DNA from: Flavonifractor sp052065355
Lineage (GTDB): Bacteria; Bacillota; Clostridia; Oscillospirales; Oscillospiraceae
DNA length: 64,000 nucleotides
Reading direction: 5' to 3'
NCBI RefSeq assembly: GCF_052065355.1
Contig: NZ_JBQHUF010000005.1
Span: 62,001 to 126,000, forward strand
In this document: one piece after another, positions 48,416 through 57,452 of the stretch
Position numbering within the stretch: the first letter of the stretch is position 1
Layout: each line of letters begins with the position of its first letter
The notes under the pieces: model-generated
Seen by the model: only the letters and a program-made list of their open reading frames with translations
The model's database searches: none
Told to the model about the DNA's origin: nothing
Translations under genes and position numbers: made by a program

Positions 48416-49062
48416 AAGACAGAATACGCAAGTTAATCTATATTGAGCCGTTGGATATGGACCACTTTGAGGGTTGGCTGGAGGAGATGGCCCGGAAGGG
48501 ATTGCTGTTTGAACGTATGTCCTACTGGGGTGTGGTGTTCCGGCGGGGAAAGCCCGCCGACCTGCGCTACCGGCTGGAGCCCGCCGGGCGGCTGTGGACT
48601 CGGGAGAGCAAGGACTACTGCAGGGAGCTGGGCTGGGACTATCTGGGCCAGGCGGGGCAGTATTTTGAGCTGTACGCCAACCCTGACCCGGAGGCCCCGG
48701 AGCTCCACAGCGACCCCGTGGTACAGAGCTATGCTCTGGATCTGCTGAGCAAGTGGCTTCGCTGGTACTTAGTTCTGACCCTGCTGCTGGCCGCCGCCCT
48801 CTTCATCGTCCTCACCCAGCAGGCGGAAATCTCCATTTTCCCCAACCTGTGTCTGCTGGTCTTTGATCTGGTCGTCCTGGCCCAGGAGATCCGAACCTAT
48901 GTCTCCTTCTTCCGGCTGCGGCGACAGCTGAGAGAGGGTATGCCACCCCAGCGGGACGGCAGCTGGCGGGTCAGCATGCGCTGGCGGAAGCTCCCCATCC
49001 TTGTGGGGCTGGTGGTGCTGCTCCTGGAGTTCGGGCTCCTGGCGGCACTGTTGCTGCCCTGA
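48412..49062 (+). CDS. DUF2812 membrane protein, first copy
   Basis: 216 residues. N-terminal DUF2812 domain (MDHFEGWLEEMARKGLLFE, VVFRRGKPADLRYRLEP, DYCRELGWDYLG) and three hydrophobic helices. Shares most of its first 190 residues' pattern with the following gene, so the two are tandem paralogues. Regulated with padR. Confidence 0.88.
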   Translation: MKDRIRKLIYIEPLDMDHFEGWLEEMARKGLLFERMSYWGVVFRRGKPADLRYRLEPAGRLWTRESKDYCRELGWDYLGQAGQYFELYANPDPEAPELHSDPVVQSYALDLLSKWLRWYLVLTLLLAAALFIVLTQQAEISIFPNLCLLVFDLVVLAQEIRTYVSFFRLRRQLREGMPPQRDGSWRVSMRWRKLPILVGLVVLLLEFGLLAALLLP

Positions 49063-49087
49063 TTTCAAACCCATGGGAGGAAATACC

Positions 49088-50275
49088 ATGAAGGATACGG
49101 TACGGAAATTCATGCCTCTGGACCCCATCGACATGGAGCACTTCGAGGGTTGGCTGGAGGCTATGGCCCAAAAGGGCCTGTTTTTTGAGCGCACCTGGGC
49201 CTTGGGCATCGTCTTCCGCCGGGGGAAGCCCGCTCCCGTCCGCTACCGGCTGGACCCTGCAGGAAATCTATGGGGGCAGGAAAACCGGGACTACTGCAGG
49301 GCCCTGGGCTGGGAGTACGGGGGCAATGTGGGAAAATATTTTGACCTGTATGTCAACCGGGACCCGGAGGCCCCGGAGCTCCACACCGACCCGGTGGTGC
49401 AGAGCTACGCCCTGGAGCAGGTGACCAAGCGGGCCAAGCGGACCTGCATCCTGCTGACCATTTTCTCCCTGGCCATGCTGGTCCTCATCTTCCTGCCCTT
49501 TTTCCTGCTGTCCGCCCCTATCCTCTATCAGCTGGTGGAAAACCCCGTGGGAGGCAACCTGCTTTACCTGGTTCTGGAGATTCTGTCCACAAGCGTGACC
49601 ATCCGGGCCTATCTGTCCTTCTTCCGGCTGCGCAGGCGGCTGCGGGAGGGCGAGCCGCCCCGGCGGGACGGAAGCTGGAAAAGCGTTGCCCGCCGGCAGC
49701 GGGCGGTGAGCTGGATTGTCTTGGCGCTATGCATCCTCTACCTGGGCTCTCTGTTTGTCACCTCCTCCCGGGGCTGGGAGGGGCAGCTGGAGGGGCTGGA
49801 CAAGCCCGTCCCCACCCTGTCCCTGGCGGAGCTGGAGGGCAATCCAAGTCTGGAGCCCCTGGTGGACGGCCGCTGGGTGGACGGCCAGGATCGCAACAAT
49901 TATGTTTACTTCAACTGCACCCCGGTGGCGCCGGAGCAGTATGAGATCACCCAATGGCTCACCGACGGCGGAGACTATGAGCCTCACCTCGTCACCCGCT
50001 GGTACCGGCTATTCCTCCCCTTCCTGGCCACTCCCCTGCTGGATGAACTGGTTTATCAGTACACCCAGCACTACTGCTTCCCCGAGGAGTACGACGTGGA
50101 GGAGGTCAGCCTCCCCGGCTTCGACCGGGCGGTACTAGCCACCAACACCGAATATCCCGGCCAGCGTCTCTTTCTGCAAAAGGGCAATGTGGTGGTCTAC
50201 CTGTCCTACTCCGGCAATCAGGATCTGACCAGCCGCCCGGAGCTGCTGGAAGAATTGACCGCCTTCCAGAATTAG
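49088..50275 (+). CDS. DUF2812 membrane protein, second copy with extra C-terminal domain
   Basis: 395 residues. Residues 1 to about 210 parallel the first copy (MEHFEGWLEAMAQKGLFFE, RAYLSFFRLRRRLREG). About 180 further residues after another helix (AVSWIVLALCILYLGSLFV) form an extracellular-looking domain ending in GNVVVYLSYSG. ATG at 49088 follows GGGAGG. Its stop codon touches the LexA box of dinB. Confidence 0.87.
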   Translation: MKDTVRKFMPLDPIDMEHFEGWLEAMAQKGLFFERTWALGIVFRRGKPAPVRYRLDPAGNLWGQENRDYCRALGWEYGGNVGKYFDLYVNRDPEAPELHTDPVVQSYALEQVTKRAKRTCILLTIFSLAMLVLIFLPFFLLSAPILYQLVENPVGGNLLYLVLEILSTSVTIRAYLSFFRLRRRLREGEPPRRDGSWKSVARRQRAVSWIVLALCILYLGSLFVTSSRGWEGQLEGLDKPVPTLSLAELEGNPSLEPLVDGRWVDGQDRNNYVYFNCTPVAPEQYEITQWLTDGGDYEPHLVTRWYRLFLPFLATPLLDELVYQYTQHYCFPEEYDVEEVSLPGFDRAVLATNTEYPGQRLFLQKGNVVVYLSYSGNQDLTSRPELLEELTAFQN

Positions 50276-50286
50276 AACATATGTTT
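50275..50286. promoter_or_regulatory. LexA (SOS) box of dinB
   Basis: GAACATATGTTT, one base from the Gram-positive SOS consensus GAAC-N4-GTTC, overlapping the -35 box of dinB. Confidence 0.85.
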
Positions 50287-50313
50287 GACTCCCAGATAAA
50301 AGCGTGATATCCT
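50285..50313 (+). promoter_or_regulatory. Promoter of dinB
   Basis: TTGACT (50285-50290), 17-bp spacer, TATCCT (50308-50313). Confidence 0.8.
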
Positions 50314-50334
50314 AAAGACAAAGGGGGCGATGGA

Positions 50335-51603
50335 ATGGAGCGAGTCATCCTCCACTGCGATCTAAACAGCTTTTATGCCTCGGTGGAGCTGCTGGACTAT
50401 CCGGAACTACGGGATAAGCCGGTGGCCGTGTGCGGCGACCCGGAGAGCCGTCACGGCATCATTCTGGCCAAGAACGAGCCCGCCAAGGCTTTCAAGGTCC
50501 AGACCGCCGAGACCATCTGGCAGGCCAAGCGGAAGTGCCCCGACCTGATCCTCCTCCCCGCCCACCACAGCAAGTACCGGGAATACTCCAAAAAGGTCAA
50601 CGCCGTCTACGAGCGGTACACCGACCTGGTGGAGCCCTTCTCCATCGACGAGAGCTGGCTGGACGTGACGGGCACCCTCCACCTGTTCCACACCGACGGC
50701 AAGGGGCTGGCCGACCAGATCCGCCGGGCGGTGCGGGAGGAACTGGGGCTCACCGTATCGGTTGGGGTATCCTTCAACAAGGTCTTTGCCAAAATGGGCA
50801 GCGACTACAAAAAGCCGGACGCCACCACCGTCATCACCCGGGACAATTTTCAGCAGCTGCTGTGGCCCTTGCCGGTGACCGACCTGCTGTTCGTGGGCCG
50901 GGCGGCGGCCCGGGTGCTGGCGGGCTACGGCGTGCGCACCATCGGGGATCTGGCCCGGTTTGACCGGGAGGCCCTGGGAGAGATTCTGGGCAAGGGCGGA
51001 TACACCCTCCACGACTACGCCACCGGAGCGGAGCACAGTCCGGTAATTCCCGCCAGGGATATGCCGGGGCCCAAGTCGGTGGGCAACGGCCTCACCTTCC
51101 CCCGGAATCTGGTGGGATGGGCAGAACTGCGTACCGCTCTTTCCGAGCTGGCCGACGAGGTGGCCGCCCGGCTGCGCAAGCATGCGCTCAAGTGTACCAC
51201 GGTCCAGGTCACCATCCGGGACCCCAATTTCAAGGATATTTGCCGCCAGACGCGACTGACCGCCCCCACCTACGTCTCGAGAGACCTGGTGGAGGCGGCC
51301 ATGGCGCTGGTACAGGCGGCGTGGAACGAGAAAGCCCCGTTACGGGCTCTCACCATCACCGCGCAAAATCTGGTGGAGGAGGGAGACGCTGGGGAACAGA
51401 TCAATCTGTTTGCCGCAGACGCGGCACCCCGGCGGGACAAGCTGGAAAAGCTGGAAAAGGCCATGGACGGCATCCGGGACAAGTACGGCCGGGAGGCCAT
51501 CTCCTCCGCCTCCAACCTCCGGCGGGGCGACCGGCGGCCCATCCCGCCGGGACCGCCGGAGGAGGTCAAGCCGTCGGGGCGTACACCGGGTCCGTCAAAG
51601 TGA
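50335..51603 (+). CDS. dinB: DNA polymerase IV (Y-family)
   Basis: Translesion polymerase. 422 residues. Palm motifs HCDLNSFYASVE and PFSIDESWLDVT (catalytic acids), VSVGVSFNKVFAKMGSD, helix-hairpin-helix region and little-finger domain, then the clamp-binding motif QINLF near 360. GGGGCG precedes ATG. The LexA box implies DNA-damage induction. Its end overlaps the convergent M56 gene by 38 bp. Confidence 0.95.
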   Translation: MERVILHCDLNSFYASVELLDYPELRDKPVAVCGDPESRHGIILAKNEPAKAFKVQTAETIWQAKRKCPDLILLPAHHSKYREYSKKVNAVYERYTDLVEPFSIDESWLDVTGTLHLFHTDGKGLADQIRRAVREELGLTVSVGVSFNKVFAKMGSDYKKPDATTVITRDNFQQLLWPLPVTDLLFVGRAAARVLAGYGVRTIGDLARFDREALGEILGKGGYTLHDYATGAEHSPVIPARDMPGPKSVGNGLTFPRNLVGWAELRTALSELADEVAARLRKHALKCTTVQVTIRDPNFKDICRQTRLTAPTYVSRDLVEAAMALVQAAWNEKAPLRALTITAQNLVEEGDAGEQINLFAADAAPRRDKLEKLEKAMDGIRDKYGREAISSASNLRRGDRRPIPPGPPEEVKPSGRTPGPSK

Positions 51604-53938
51604 TGCGCTGGCCGTCGTAGGCCAGGGTACAGGTGAGCGTACCCACATAATTGCCCAGGGGCGGCCCGTTGACCGGGTCACAGATCCCGATATCCACGGT
51701 AAAGAGATCGGGGAAATAGCAGATATATCCGCAGGAGAGCCCATCCAGCCCCAGCTCCTTGAGCGCGGCCTCTACCCATGCCATTTCCTCCTCGCCCAGG
51801 GTGAAGGTGGCCGCCAGGATATAGCCACCGTCCTCACCCGGTTCCAGCACATGGAGTGCTTCGAGGCTTGCCCCCGTGCCGTGTCCGTCATACCGGGTAA
51901 TGGCCAGCTCGTCCGTTCCGTCCCCGTCCAGGTCGGCCCAGGCTGGGGTTGCCCAGGCATGCTGACCGGACAGGAGCATACCTGCGTCAAACCAAGAGGT
52001 CACGCCATCTACCCACACCCCCATCTGGCTGGTCTCCAGCTCCGGGTCGTTGCGCACATAGATGGACACGCCGGTAGTGTCCTCCCCCTGGGCGGGATCC
52101 GGCCACAGACGCACGGTGATCTCCTCCCCGGCAGCAGGCTGACCGGGCAATTCCCTCTCCGGCACCGCCCAGAAGGCACTACCCCACTGGGTTTTCATGC
52201 CGTCGGGCCAGATGTACTCCACTGTCACGCCCAGCAGCAGGTCCTCGCCGTTCCACCAGCCCTTGTCCTCCAGATTCAGGGCGAATCCAAAGGCGGAGCG
52301 CACATGCTCCACCTCATTGCCGCCGCTGCTGCCGCCCACAACGGCCTGATCCAGCACCGCGCCGGTACTGTCCAGCAGATAGAGGGTAATCTCAGTGGAC
52401 TGGAAGGGTTCAGAGAGGTCATTGATGGTAAGAACCGCGTCCATGGGCAGGGTGCGCAGATTCCCTTGGACGATAATAGCGCCAAACTCCGATGCACCGC
52501 TCTCATAAACCGGAAGAATGGTGCCGTCAGAGATCATCAGGGGCTCCTCCAGCACCTGATCCTCTCGGACGGAGGGCACCAGGAGCCGGAATGCATAGGT
52601 GGCCGAGCGGGTATGGAAACCCTCTTTCCAGGTGTAGGTAAAGATCACTCCCCGTTCCTCCGTGCCGGTTCCGGCGGAATCCTCCCGGGGACTGAGGCCG
52701 ATCGTATATGTTATAGGGCCGCTGAGCCCCTCCACCCACTGACCATCCTGGAGCAGATAGTCGGTATAGACGCCTTTCTCAGGGCGAGGCTGGTCTCCAA
52801 AGCTCATATCTACTCCGTGGGACCAGATGTAGTCGTCGGTGAACAGCGGAGCGTCCGCCAGCAGCTCCGCCGGGTCGGGAGGATTTTCCCCGTCCCAGTC
52901 GGCGGCGGTCAGTGTTGCCTCACGACTGTCGATAGACAGCGTGATGGCAGGCGGGGATTGGGGCAGGTCCTCCCCAGCCGCAGAATCTGCCGCCAGCCAC
53001 AGGCCCACGCCGACCGCGGCAATGACCAGCACCGCCGCCACGATAATGGCAGGCTTACGGTAGTTCAGAGCCCCTTTTACCCGGCGGGACACGTCGTGCT
53101 CACCAAAGGCGGCAGGCAGGCGGCTGGTCTCCGGCGCGGCCAGGGCCAGCAGGGCCCGGGCGTAGCCGGTGCGCTCCCCCTCGGACAGCTCACTCAGCAC
53201 CCCCTCGTCACAGGAGGCCTCCAGGTCCCGGCAGAACAGCCGCCAGGCCAGCCAAAGCACCGGGTTGAACCAGTGGATCGCCGCCGCCAGGAAAAACAGG
53301 GGCTTCCAGAGGAAATCCCCCCGGCGCAGGTGGAGCCGCTCATGGGCCAGTACATAGCTCCGGTTGGGCTCCGCCAGGTCTTTGGGCAGATAGATTTTCG
53401 GCGGGAAGAAACCCAGTACGAAGGGCGGGCCAGGCTGGTCGCTCTCAAACACGCCGGGGGCTGTCTGTACCGCTGTCTCCATCCGCTTCTTCAGTTTCCG
53501 GTCGGTATACAGCCACCAGCCCCACAGGAAGGCCACCCCCGCCAGCCACAGAAGGGCTAGAGGCAGCATGGGGGAAAGCCGAGGCTCCGGGACCTCTGAG
53601 GGCTCCAGGGTGGTGATCTCCACCACCGAATCCTCCGGCAGAGGCTCCGCCGGGGAGATGGCCGGGACCCCCACTGTGCCCGGCTGCTGGACCGGCTCCC
53701 GGGTCGTCTGCACCTCAGCCGCCGGCGGCAGCGCCTCCTCCACCAGGGCGGCGGCGCTCCAGGGGCTGGTGAAGCTGACGGGACACACCATGCGGAAGAG
53801 CACCACGCCCCACAGCAGCAAGCGCACGAAGGCGGGGGCTTTCAGCCGCACCAGCACCCACCGCAGGACGATGACCACCAGGACGGTAAGTGCGGCAGTG
53901 AGGCTCATATCCCCCACCGTCATCAGCAATTCAACCAT
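51566..53938 (-). CDS. M56/BlaR1-type membrane metallopeptidase with novel C-terminal region
   Basis: 790 residues. BlaR1-like N-terminal half: membrane helices and the zinc site HERLH (199-203) with downstream DLEASCDE (Glu240 ligand), then a helix near 285. The C-terminal 490 residues are extracellular but are not a penicillin-binding sensor: no SxxK/KTG set is seen; instead acidic beta-rich segments and a DLDGDGTDE calcium-like loop. Partner of the BlaI-type repressor (overlap of 8 bp). It presumably cleaves the repressor on a signal that is not beta-lactam, or not only. Confidence 0.87.
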   Translation of the reverse strand: MVELLMTVGDMSLTAALTVLVVIVLRWVLVRLKAPAFVRLLLWGVVLFRMVCPVSFTSPWSAAALVEEALPPAAEVQTTREPVQQPGTVGVPAISPAEPLPEDSVVEITTLEPSEVPEPRLSPMLPLALLWLAGVAFLWGWWLYTDRKLKKRMETAVQTAPGVFESDQPGPPFVLGFFPPKIYLPKDLAEPNRSYVLAHERLHLRRGDFLWKPLFFLAAAIHWFNPVLWLAWRLFCRDLEASCDEGVLSELSEGERTGYARALLALAAPETSRLPAAFGEHDVSRRVKGALNYRKPAIIVAAVLVIAAVGVGLWLAADSAAGEDLPQSPPAITLSIDSREATLTAADWDGENPPDPAELLADAPLFTDDYIWSHGVDMSFGDQPRPEKGVYTDYLLQDGQWVEGLSGPITYTIGLSPREDSAGTGTEERGVIFTYTWKEGFHTRSATYAFRLLVPSVREDQVLEEPLMISDGTILPVYESGASEFGAIIVQGNLRTLPMDAVLTINDLSEPFQSTEITLYLLDSTGAVLDQAVVGGSSGGNEVEHVRSAFGFALNLEDKGWWNGEDLLLGVTVEYIWPDGMKTQWGSAFWAVPERELPGQPAAGEEITVRLWPDPAQGEDTTGVSIYVRNDPELETSQMGVWVDGVTSWFDAGMLLSGQHAWATPAWADLDGDGTDELAITRYDGHGTGASLEALHVLEPGEDGGYILAATFTLGEEEMAWVEAALKELGLDGLSCGYICYFPDLFTVDIGICDPVNGPPLGNYVGTLTCTLAYDGQRITLTDPVYAPTA

Positions 53939-54299
53939 GGCGCTCCTCGCTTTCGTCAATGAGCCGCCGCAAGGTCTCCGCCTCCTGATGGGACAGCTTT
54001 TTGCCGCTGAGGAAGGCGGCCACGAAGTTGGGCAGGGAGCCTCCGAAGGACTTCTCCACCGCTGCCTCGCTCTCCTGACGGAGGACCTGCTCCCGCTCCA
54101 CCAGAGCGGTAACGGTGGCATTCTCATTTTTCAGGACGCCCCGCTCCCCCAGCTTGCGCACCAGGTTGAAAGTGGTGGACTTCTTCCACCCCAGCTTCTC
54201 CTGGCATAGCCGGGACAGGGCGGTGGAGTTGATGGGCTGGTGCTCCCACACCAGATCCATCAGCCGGTATTCCGCGTCAAACAGTCTGAAATCTTCCAT
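53931..54299 (-). CDS. BlaI/MecI-family repressor
   Basis: 122 residues. Winged HTH with LFDAEYRLMDLVWEHQPINSTALSRLCQEKLGWKKSTTFNLVRKLGERGVL, then the dimerisation helix region. Start ATG at 54299 after GGCGGGACG; an upstream frame would run through the promoter. Represses its own operon via the dyads upstream and is probably cleaved by the M56 protein. Confidence 0.92.
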   Translation of the reverse strand: MEDFRLFDAEYRLMDLVWEHQPINSTALSRLCQEKLGWKKSTTFNLVRKLGERGVLKNENATVTALVEREQVLRQESEAAVEKSFGGSLPNFVAAFLSGKKLSHQEAETLRRLIDESEERHG

Positions 54300-54319
54300 A
54301 TACGTCCCGCCTTCCGATT

Positions 54320-54368
54320 GGTTTGTCCGGAGAAACCTCCTATGTGAGGCTAGTTTATCAGAACAAAC
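54320..54368. promoter_or_regulatory. BlaI-type operators
   Basis: GGTTT-N8-AAACC at 54320-54337 and GTTT-N8-AAAC at 54353-54368; the second covers the -10 box of the BlaI gene. Confidence 0.65.
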
Positions 54369-54380
54369 CTCTCCTGTCAA
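54352..54380 (-). promoter_or_regulatory. Promoter of the BlaI-M56 operon
   Basis: Minus strand TTGACA (54375-54380), 17-bp spacer, TAAACT (54352-54357). Confidence 0.85.
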
Positions 54381-54386
54381 GGCAGA

Positions 54387-54420
54387 AAAACGGCGCACAG
54401 CAAATGCTGTGCGCCGTTTT
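54387..54420 (-). terminator. Terminator of the arginine operon
   Basis: Perfect 16-bp stem AAAACGGCGCACAGCA / TGCTGTGCGCCGTTTT with loop AA, T5 on the minus strand; it ends just before the BlaI promoter. Confidence 0.94.
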
Positions 54421-54434
54421 AGCGTTTGACTGGA

Positions 54435-55352
54435 TTACTGCTCGCCCATCAGCAGATACATGACGGCCTTCTGGGCGTGGAGGCGGTTCTCCGCCTCGTC
54501 AAAGATCTCACCGGCATGGGCCTCGAACACGTCGGCGGTGATCTCCTCGCCCCGGTGGGCGGGCAGGCAATGCTGCACCATGCAGCCGTCGTTGGTGAGA
54601 GCCATCAGCTCGCTGTTGATCTGATAAATGCCCTCGAACACGGCCCGGCGCTTCTGAGCCTCGCCCTCCTGGCCCATGGAAGCCCACACGTCGGTGAACA
54701 TGGCGTCGGCGCCCACGGCGGCCTCCTTGGGGTCGCGGCAGAGAGTGAACTTGTCGCCGTAGCTCTTGGCAAACTCCAGCACCTTGGGATCGGGATCATA
54801 GCCCTCGGGGCAGGCCACGGACACGGACATGCCCACCTTCAGGCCGCCCACGATGAGGGAGTTGGTCATGTTGTTGCCGTCGCCGATGTAGCACATCTTC
54901 AGGCCCTCCAGGCGGGACTTGTGCTCCCGGATGGTCATCAGGTCGGCCAGCACCTGGCAGGGGTGGCAGAAGTCGGTGAGGCCGTTGATAACGGGGATGG
55001 AGGCGTACTTGGCCAGGGTCTCCACCTCGTCCTGACCGAAGGTGCGGATCATGATGCCGTCGCAGTAGCGGCTGAGCACCCGGGCGGTGTCCTCGATGGG
55101 CTCACCGCGGCCGATCTGGCTCTCCTTACCGGAGAGGAACAGAGCGTGGCCGCCCAGCTGGAACATGCCGGTCTCGAAGGAGACGCGGGTACGGGTGGAG
55201 TTCTTCTCAAAAATCATAGCCAGGGTCTTGCCCTCCAGATAGTGGTGGGTCAGGCCGTGCTTCTGATTATATTTCATCTGGTCAGCGGTATCCAGAATCT
55301 TCACGATATCAGCGGTGGTCAGGTCCAACAGCTTCAGCAGGTCTTTTTTCAT
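54435..55352 (-). CDS. argF: Ornithine carbamoyltransferase
   Basis: Ornithine plus carbamoyl phosphate to citrulline. 305 residues. STRTRVSFE (carbamoyl phosphate loop), FCHPCQVLADL, and HCLPAHRG (ornithine-site Cys). ATG at 55352 follows GAGGTG. Last gene of argGHCJBDF, 20 bp after argD. Confidence 0.96.
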   Translation of the reverse strand: MKKDLLKLLDLTTADIVKILDTADQMKYNQKHGLTHHYLEGKTLAMIFEKNSTRTRVSFETGMFQLGGHALFLSGKESQIGRGEPIEDTARVLSRYCDGIMIRTFGQDEVETLAKYASIPVINGLTDFCHPCQVLADLMTIREHKSRLEGLKMCYIGDGNNMTNSLIVGGLKVGMSVSVACPEGYDPDPKVLEFAKSYGDKFTLCRDPKEAAVGADAMFTDVWASMGQEGEAQKRRAVFEGIYQINSELMALTNDGCMVQHCLPAHRGEEITADVFEAHAGEIFDEAENRLHAQKAVMYLLMGEQ

Positions 55353-55372
55353 TTCATTCACCTCATATCAGA

Positions 55373-56551
55373 TTAAGCTAAAATTTCTTCCATGATCGCC
55401 AGGCCCTTGTCGATCTCGGCCATGGTGATGGTCAGCGGAGGCAGCAGCCGCAGTGCAGAGCCCGCGGTCAGTATCAGCAGCCCGTGCTGGATCAGTCGGG
55501 AGGCCAGCACCTTGTTGCTCTCCTCCCCCCGTACCTCTACGCCGATCATCAGGCCCAGGCCCCGGGTCTCCCCCAGGCTGGTCAGGCCCATACGCTCGAT
55601 CCGGGCCCGGATGTACTTGCCCTTTTCCGTCACAGCGGCCAGGGCGTCCTCGTCCAGGGTATCCAGCACCACCTGGGCGGCGGCGGCACAGATGGGGTTG
55701 CCGCCGAAGGTGGTGGCGTGGGTACCGGGGCCCATCACGTTCCGGCACCGCTCATTCACCAAAAAGCCGCCCATAGGCAGGCCGCCGGCGATGCCCTTGG
55801 CGAAGGAGACGCCGTCGGGAATGATGCCATACTGCTGGAATGCAAACAGGGTGCCGGTACGGCCCACGCCGGTCTGTACCTCGTCCACCAGCAGCAGCCA
55901 GTCCCGCTCGGCACACAGCACCGCCAGGTCGTGGACGTACTCCGGGTCCATGGGATAGACGCCGCCTTCACCCTGGACCAGCTCCAGCATGACGGCGCAC
56001 ACATCGTGGCCCGCCACCTCCTGGACGGCGTCTATACTGCCCGCCTCGGCGTACCGGAAGCCGTCGGTGAAGGGGAAGAAATAGTTATGGAACACCTCCT
56101 GACCGGTGGCGGTCAGGGTGGTGATGGTCCGGCCGTGGAAGGAGTTCTTCAGGGTGATAATGGTGCCTCTCCCCTTGCCGTACTTGTCAAAGGAATACTT
56201 GCGGGCCATCTTGATGACGCCCTCATTGGCCTCGGCACCGGAATTGCCGAAGAAGGCCGCCGCCATGCCGGTGCGCTGACACAAAGTCTCAGCCAGCTTG
56301 GCATAAGGCTGGGAGTAGAACAGGTTGGAGATGTGGCCCAGCTTCTTCGCCTGCTCGGTAATGGCCTCCACCCACTTCTCGTTGCCGTAGCCGATGGAGT
56401 TCACCCCGATGCCGGAGGTGAAGTCGATATACTCCTTCCCTGCCAAATCGTACAGGGTGGCGCCCTTGCCGTGGTCGATGTCCACGTCGAAGCGGCCGTA
56501 GGTCTGCATGGTATACTGGTGGTCCAGAGCTACCAGTTCTTCATGGTTCAC
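55373..56551 (-). CDS. argD: Acetylornithine aminotransferase
   Basis: PLP enzyme making N-acetylornithine from the semialdehyde. 392 residues. GNSGAEANE, NSFHGRT, LLLVDEVQTGVGRTG and the Schiff-base lysine in SFAKGIAGGLPMG. GTG start at 56551 with AAGGAGGG upstream; a longer in-frame extension would overlap argB. 13 bp after argB. Confidence 0.95.
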   Translation of the reverse strand: MNHEELVALDHQYTMQTYGRFDVDIDHGKGATLYDLAGKEYIDFTSGIGVNSIGYGNEKWVEAITEQAKKLGHISNLFYSQPYAKLAETLCQRTGMAAAFFGNSGAEANEGVIKMARKYSFDKYGKGRGTIITLKNSFHGRTITTLTATGQEVFHNYFFPFTDGFRYAEAGSIDAVQEVAGHDVCAVMLELVQGEGGVYPMDPEYVHDLAVLCAERDWLLLVDEVQTGVGRTGTLFAFQQYGIIPDGVSFAKGIAGGLPMGGFLVNERCRNVMGPGTHATTFGGNPICAAAAQVVLDTLDEDALAAVTEKGKYIRARIERMGLTSLGETRGLGLMIGVEVRGEESNKVLASRLIQHGLLILTAGSALRLLPPLTITMAEIDKGLAIMEEILA

Positions 56552-56564
56552 GTACCGTCCCTCC

Positions 56565-57422
56565 TTACAGCAGCATGGTACCGATGCCCTCGTCGCTGAG
56601 CAGCTCGATGAGGATGGAGTGCTGGATGCGGCCGTCCAGGATGACCGCATTCTGTACGCCGGAGCGCACCGCCTCCACGCAGCAGTCCACCTTGGGGATC
56701 ATGCCGCCCTTGATGACTCCGTCCTTCACCAGACCGGGCACCTGGGACAGGCGTACCACCGGCAGCAGGGTATTCTCGTTCTTGGGGTCCATCATCAGCC
56801 CCCGCACGTCGGTGAGCAGGATCAGCTTTTCCGCCTTCAGGGCCATAGACAGCCTGGCGGCGGCGGTGTCGGCGTTGATGTTGTACGCCATCTCTCCGTC
56901 CACTCCCTGGGCTACGGTGGACACCACCGGGATATAGCCGTTTTCCAGGCAGTCCTCCACCGACTTGGGGTCCACGGCGATGATCTCACCCACCAGGCCG
57001 TACTTTTCGTCCAGCTTTTTGGCCTGGAACAGGCCGGCGTCCATGCCGCACAGGCCCACGGCTTTGCCGCCCAGATTGTTCAGGGTGGCAACCAGGTTCT
57101 TGTTCACCTTGCCGCACAGTACCTGCTGGACGATATCCATGGTCTCCTGGTCGGTGTAGCGCAGGCCGTCCACGAATTTGGACTCCTTACCGATCTTGTT
57201 CAGCATTTCGGTGATCTCCGGCCCGCCGCCGTGGACCACCACCACCCGGATCCCCACCAGATGGAGCAGGATGATGTCGGAAATGACCGCCTGACGCAGG
57301 GCGTCGGAGATCATGGCGTTGCCGCCGTATTTGACCACTACGGTCTTGCCGTTATACTTCTGAATGTAGGGCAGGGCTTCGGCCAGCACCTTGGCCCGCT
57401 GCTCCACGGGAGAATCTGACAT
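56565..57422 (-). CDS. argB: Acetylglutamate kinase
   Basis: Phosphorylates N-acetylglutamate. 285 residues. VVKYGGNAM, VVHGGGPEITEML, NINADTAAARLS and KGGMIPKV. ATG at 57422 follows GGAGGCG. Its length and N-terminal helix (EQRAKVLAEALPYIQKY) match arginine-sensitive forms, so feedback inhibition is likely. Confidence 0.95.
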   Translation of the reverse strand: MSDSPVEQRAKVLAEALPYIQKYNGKTVVVKYGGNAMISDALRQAVISDIILLHLVGIRVVVVHGGGPEITEMLNKIGKESKFVDGLRYTDQETMDIVQQVLCGKVNKNLVATLNNLGGKAVGLCGMDAGLFQAKKLDEKYGLVGEIIAVDPKSVEDCLENGYIPVVSTVAQGVDGEMAYNINADTAAARLSMALKAEKLILLTDVRGLMMDPKNENTLLPVVRLSQVPGLVKDGVIKGGMIPKVDCCVEAVRSGVQNAVILDGRIQHSILIELLSDEGIGTMLL

Positions 57423-57452
57423 GGTTTTCGCCTCCGTTCTCACCGCACCCGC

